Below the pieces are notes generated by a model. That model did not search any database. It was not told where the DNA came from and saw only the letters and a list, made by a program, of their open reading frames with translations. The position numbers and the translations under genes were made by a program. A DNA stretch of 64,000 nucleotides, taken from NCBI RefSeq assembly GCF_025979705.1, contig NZ_CP110138.1:36857-100856 (forward strand), in the 5' to 3' direction. This DNA is from Hymenobacter sp. YIM 151858-1. Lineage in GTDB: Bacteria; Bacteroidota; Bacteroidia; Cytophagales; Hymenobacteraceae. Below, one piece after another: positions 62,399 through 64,000 of the stretch (positions are counted from its first letter, which is position 1; the number at the start of each line of letters is the position of its first letter).

Positions 62399-63720
62399 CC
62401 CCTGATATAACTGCCACTGTTTCCATTTGGGGCCAGCGAGTCGGCGCGGTGCTCTGGGACGCCCGACGTCGCGTTGGCGTCTTCGAATACGAGCCCGCCT
62501 TTGCCCGCACGGGAGTGGAGCTGGCCCCGTTGACGATGCCCCTTCCGCAACGGCGCCAGAAGGGGATTTTTATCTTCCCAACCCTGAACCGGGATACCTA
62601 TCAGGGCCTGCCAGGTTTGCTCGCCGACAGCCTACCTGACCGGTACGGGCGCCAGTTGATTGATGCTTGGCTGGCGTCCAAAGGACGAGACGCCGCTTCC
62701 TTTACTCCGGTTGAGCATTTGTGCTACCTCGGCCACCGGGGGATGGGCGCCCTGGTGTATGAACCGGCTTTGCAGCCGGCGCTGGAAAAGGGAATGTCAC
62801 TGGAAGTAGGCGAGCTCGTTAAGTTTGCCCGTCAGGTACTAACGAACCGGGAGGGGCTGCACACATCGTTGGCCACCAACGCCGCCGAGGGGCTGGCCGA
62901 AATCATCAGCGTGGGCACTTCCGCCGGCGGTGCCCGGGCCAAGGCCGTGATTGCCTACAACGCCGGCACCCAGGAAGTCCGCTCCGGGCAAGTGGATGCT
63001 CCGGACGGCTTTGAGCACTGGTTGCTCAAGCTCGACGGGGTAACGAACGCCAGCCTGGGTGACCCGGCCGGCTACGGGCGCATTGAGTACGCCTACTACC
63101 TGATGGCGCAACAGGCGGGCCTGCACATGACTCCGTGTCGGTTGCTGGAAGAAAACGGCCGGGCGCACTTTATGACGCGGCGCTTCGACCGGGTGGATGG
63201 CAGCAAGCGCCTGCACATGCAGACGCTTTGCGGACTGGCTCACTTTGATTACAACCAGCCCGGAGCGTACACCTACGAGCAGGCATTTCAGGTCATCCTG
63301 AAGCTACGGCTGCCGCACCCGGCCGTGGAGGAGCTCTACCGGCGCATGGTATTCAATGTGGTGGCCCGCAATCAAGACGACCATACCAAAAACATTTCCT
63401 TCCTGATGAACCCCGAGGGGAAGTGGAGTTTGTCACCGGCGTACGATGTGACGCACTCCTACAACCCCACGGGGGAATGGTCCAGCCAACACCAAATGTC
63501 AATAGCCGGCAAAGTAGATGACTTTACGGAGGATGATTTCCTGCAGCTAGCCAAGAATGTACTGGTGAAAAAGCCCCGGGAGATAATCCAGCAAGTGGTT
63601 GAGGCCGTTGCGAACTGGCCCAAATTTGCTGCCGAAGCCGGCGTTCCGGAAAAGCAGCAGCAGGCAATTGCGAAGACGCACCGGCTACAGCTGTTTAGGG
63701 GAACACTCCTCGAAAAATAA
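62395..63720 (+). CDS. hipA: HipA-type serine/threonine kinase toxin
   Basis: 441 residues. HipA N-domain with FPTLNRDTYQGLPGLLADSLPDRYGRQLIDAWL, ATP-binding region DGFEHWLLKLDG.. and HipA catalytic centre NVVARNQDDHTKNISFLM followed by LSPAYDVTHS. A Gly-rich loop lies at TSAGGARAKAVIAY, where HipA Ser150-type autophosphorylation would occur. Together with its overlapping hipB it forms a second, distinct toxin-antitoxin module on this replicon, near the right end of the window. Target unknown. Confidence 0.88.
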   Translation: MTPDITATVSIWGQRVGAVLWDARRRVGVFEYEPAFARTGVELAPLTMPLPQRRQKGIFIFPTLNRDTYQGLPGLLADSLPDRYGRQLIDAWLASKGRDAASFTPVEHLCYLGHRGMGALVYEPALQPALEKGMSLEVGELVKFARQVLTNREGLHTSLATNAAEGLAEIISVGTSAGGARAKAVIAYNAGTQEVRSGQVDAPDGFEHWLLKLDGVTNASLGDPAGYGRIEYAYYLMAQQAGLHMTPCRLLEENGRAHFMTRRFDRVDGSKRLHMQTLCGLAHFDYNQPGAYTYEQAFQVILKLRLPHPAVEELYRRMVFNVVARNQDDHTKNISFLMNPEGKWSLSPAYDVTHSYNPTGEWSSQHQMSIAGKVDDFTEDDFLQLAKNVLVKKPREIIQQVVEAVANWPKFAAEAGVPEKQQQAIAKTHRLQLFRGTLLEK

Positions 63721-64000
63721 AGGGCTCACAAAGGGCTCACTACACCCGGGTTTTTTTTGAGAAAAGCGTCATAATAGCGCGCAAACGCAGTTTTAAGCGC
63801 GCTGCCGCGCTATAATCATGGGCTCATAGAGCCCGGAAACAAGGCAGCGAAGGTCATTACGCTTCGAATGAAAGCAATTAAATTCAGAGCTGCCAAACGG
63901 GGAATCCCTGTTACGAGCCGTCGGCAGCACGCTGTTGCCTGAAAGGGCATGCGGCACCCGCTTTGGTTCACCTGCAACCGAGCAGGTGTCGGGCCAGTAT
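63721..64000. other. Gene-free tail with small repeats
   Basis: No coding region seen. GGGCTCAC occurs twice (63722-63729 and 63733-63740), followed by CCCGGG and a run of eight T (63751-63758), which may end the hipA transcript. A hairpin GGGCTC-ATAGA-GCCC lies near 63821-63836. Nothing else recognised. Confidence 0.4.

Overview
The window reads as part of a large, GC-rich plasmid (or an integrated plasmid-like element) from a Bacteroidota bacterium, most likely the Hymenobacter/Cytophagales group. The supporting signs are a captured Bacteroidota-type T9SS C-terminal sorting domain, promoter -7 elements of the TAnnTTTG type, a Bacteroidetes-style BfmA/DUF5712 mobilisation pair, DUF6122 proteins, and short translation-coupled operons. 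No rRNA, tRNA or CRISPR array was seen.

Layout. (1) 1-4770: the N-terminal part of a UmuD gene at the left edge, then small plasmid maintenance genes: an ArdC-like zinc metalloprotease/ssDNA-binding protein, several short unknown genes, a DUF3846-like gene and an HTH/ImmA-like pair. Two of these genes share a matched promoter leader, and several genes end in very long, nearly loopless hairpins. (2) 4826-10570: a HipBA module, a Rep_3-type initiator with a phased iteron origin, a ParA/partner pair, and a non-coding tract full of CAGAA repeats that may be the partition site. (3) 10571-16157: mobilisation protein, relaxase, coupling ATPase, and a VbhA-like/Fic pair. No mating-pore genes are present, so this portion looks mobilisable rather than self-transmissible.

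(4) 16184-40876: a large, visibly AT-richer defence island, almost all on the minus strand. Its core is an eight-gene, tightly coupled operon (34837 down to 17827). It encodes a winged-helix AbiEi-like protein, a type I DNA methyltransferase, a specificity subunit, a NERD/pseudokinase/kinase/ATPase giant, an unknown 529-aa protein, a 1850-aa HerA-like ATPase with an embedded nuclease-like motif, an unknown 139-aa protein and a PD-(D/E)XK nuclease. The order methylase, S, kinase, unknown, ATPase matches what I recall of the methylation-associated defence system (MADS). There is no counterpart of MAD3/MAD4 between methylase and S, and two extra genes sit at the 3' end. Around it lie RES-like, nuclease, UPF0489, UvrD-like helicase, CoiA-like and HEPN-like genes. 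A tyrosine recombinase with a lox/dif-shaped inverted repeat at its 5' end closes the island.

(5) 40981-43740: a secreted MORN-type protein followed by a gene that was split by a 1,271-bp Tn3-family mini-element. The element has 40-bp perfect terminal repeats and a TATAC target duplication, and carries a transposase remnant and a captured T9SS tail. (6) 43972-61823: a copper/silver (heavy-metal) resistance region with a CopZ-like chaperone, DUF2269 membrane protein, four-helix Cys-rich copper store, complete CusCBA-type RND efflux operon, metal-binding lipoproteins, DUF305 proteins, CopA P1B ATPase and a cupredoxin. It also has two AraC regulators with an N-terminal HMA-like domain. A shared element, AAATNATGCAAG, lies upstream of four of these metal genes and is probably their common operator. 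(7) 61824-64000: a second HipBA module and a non-coding tail.
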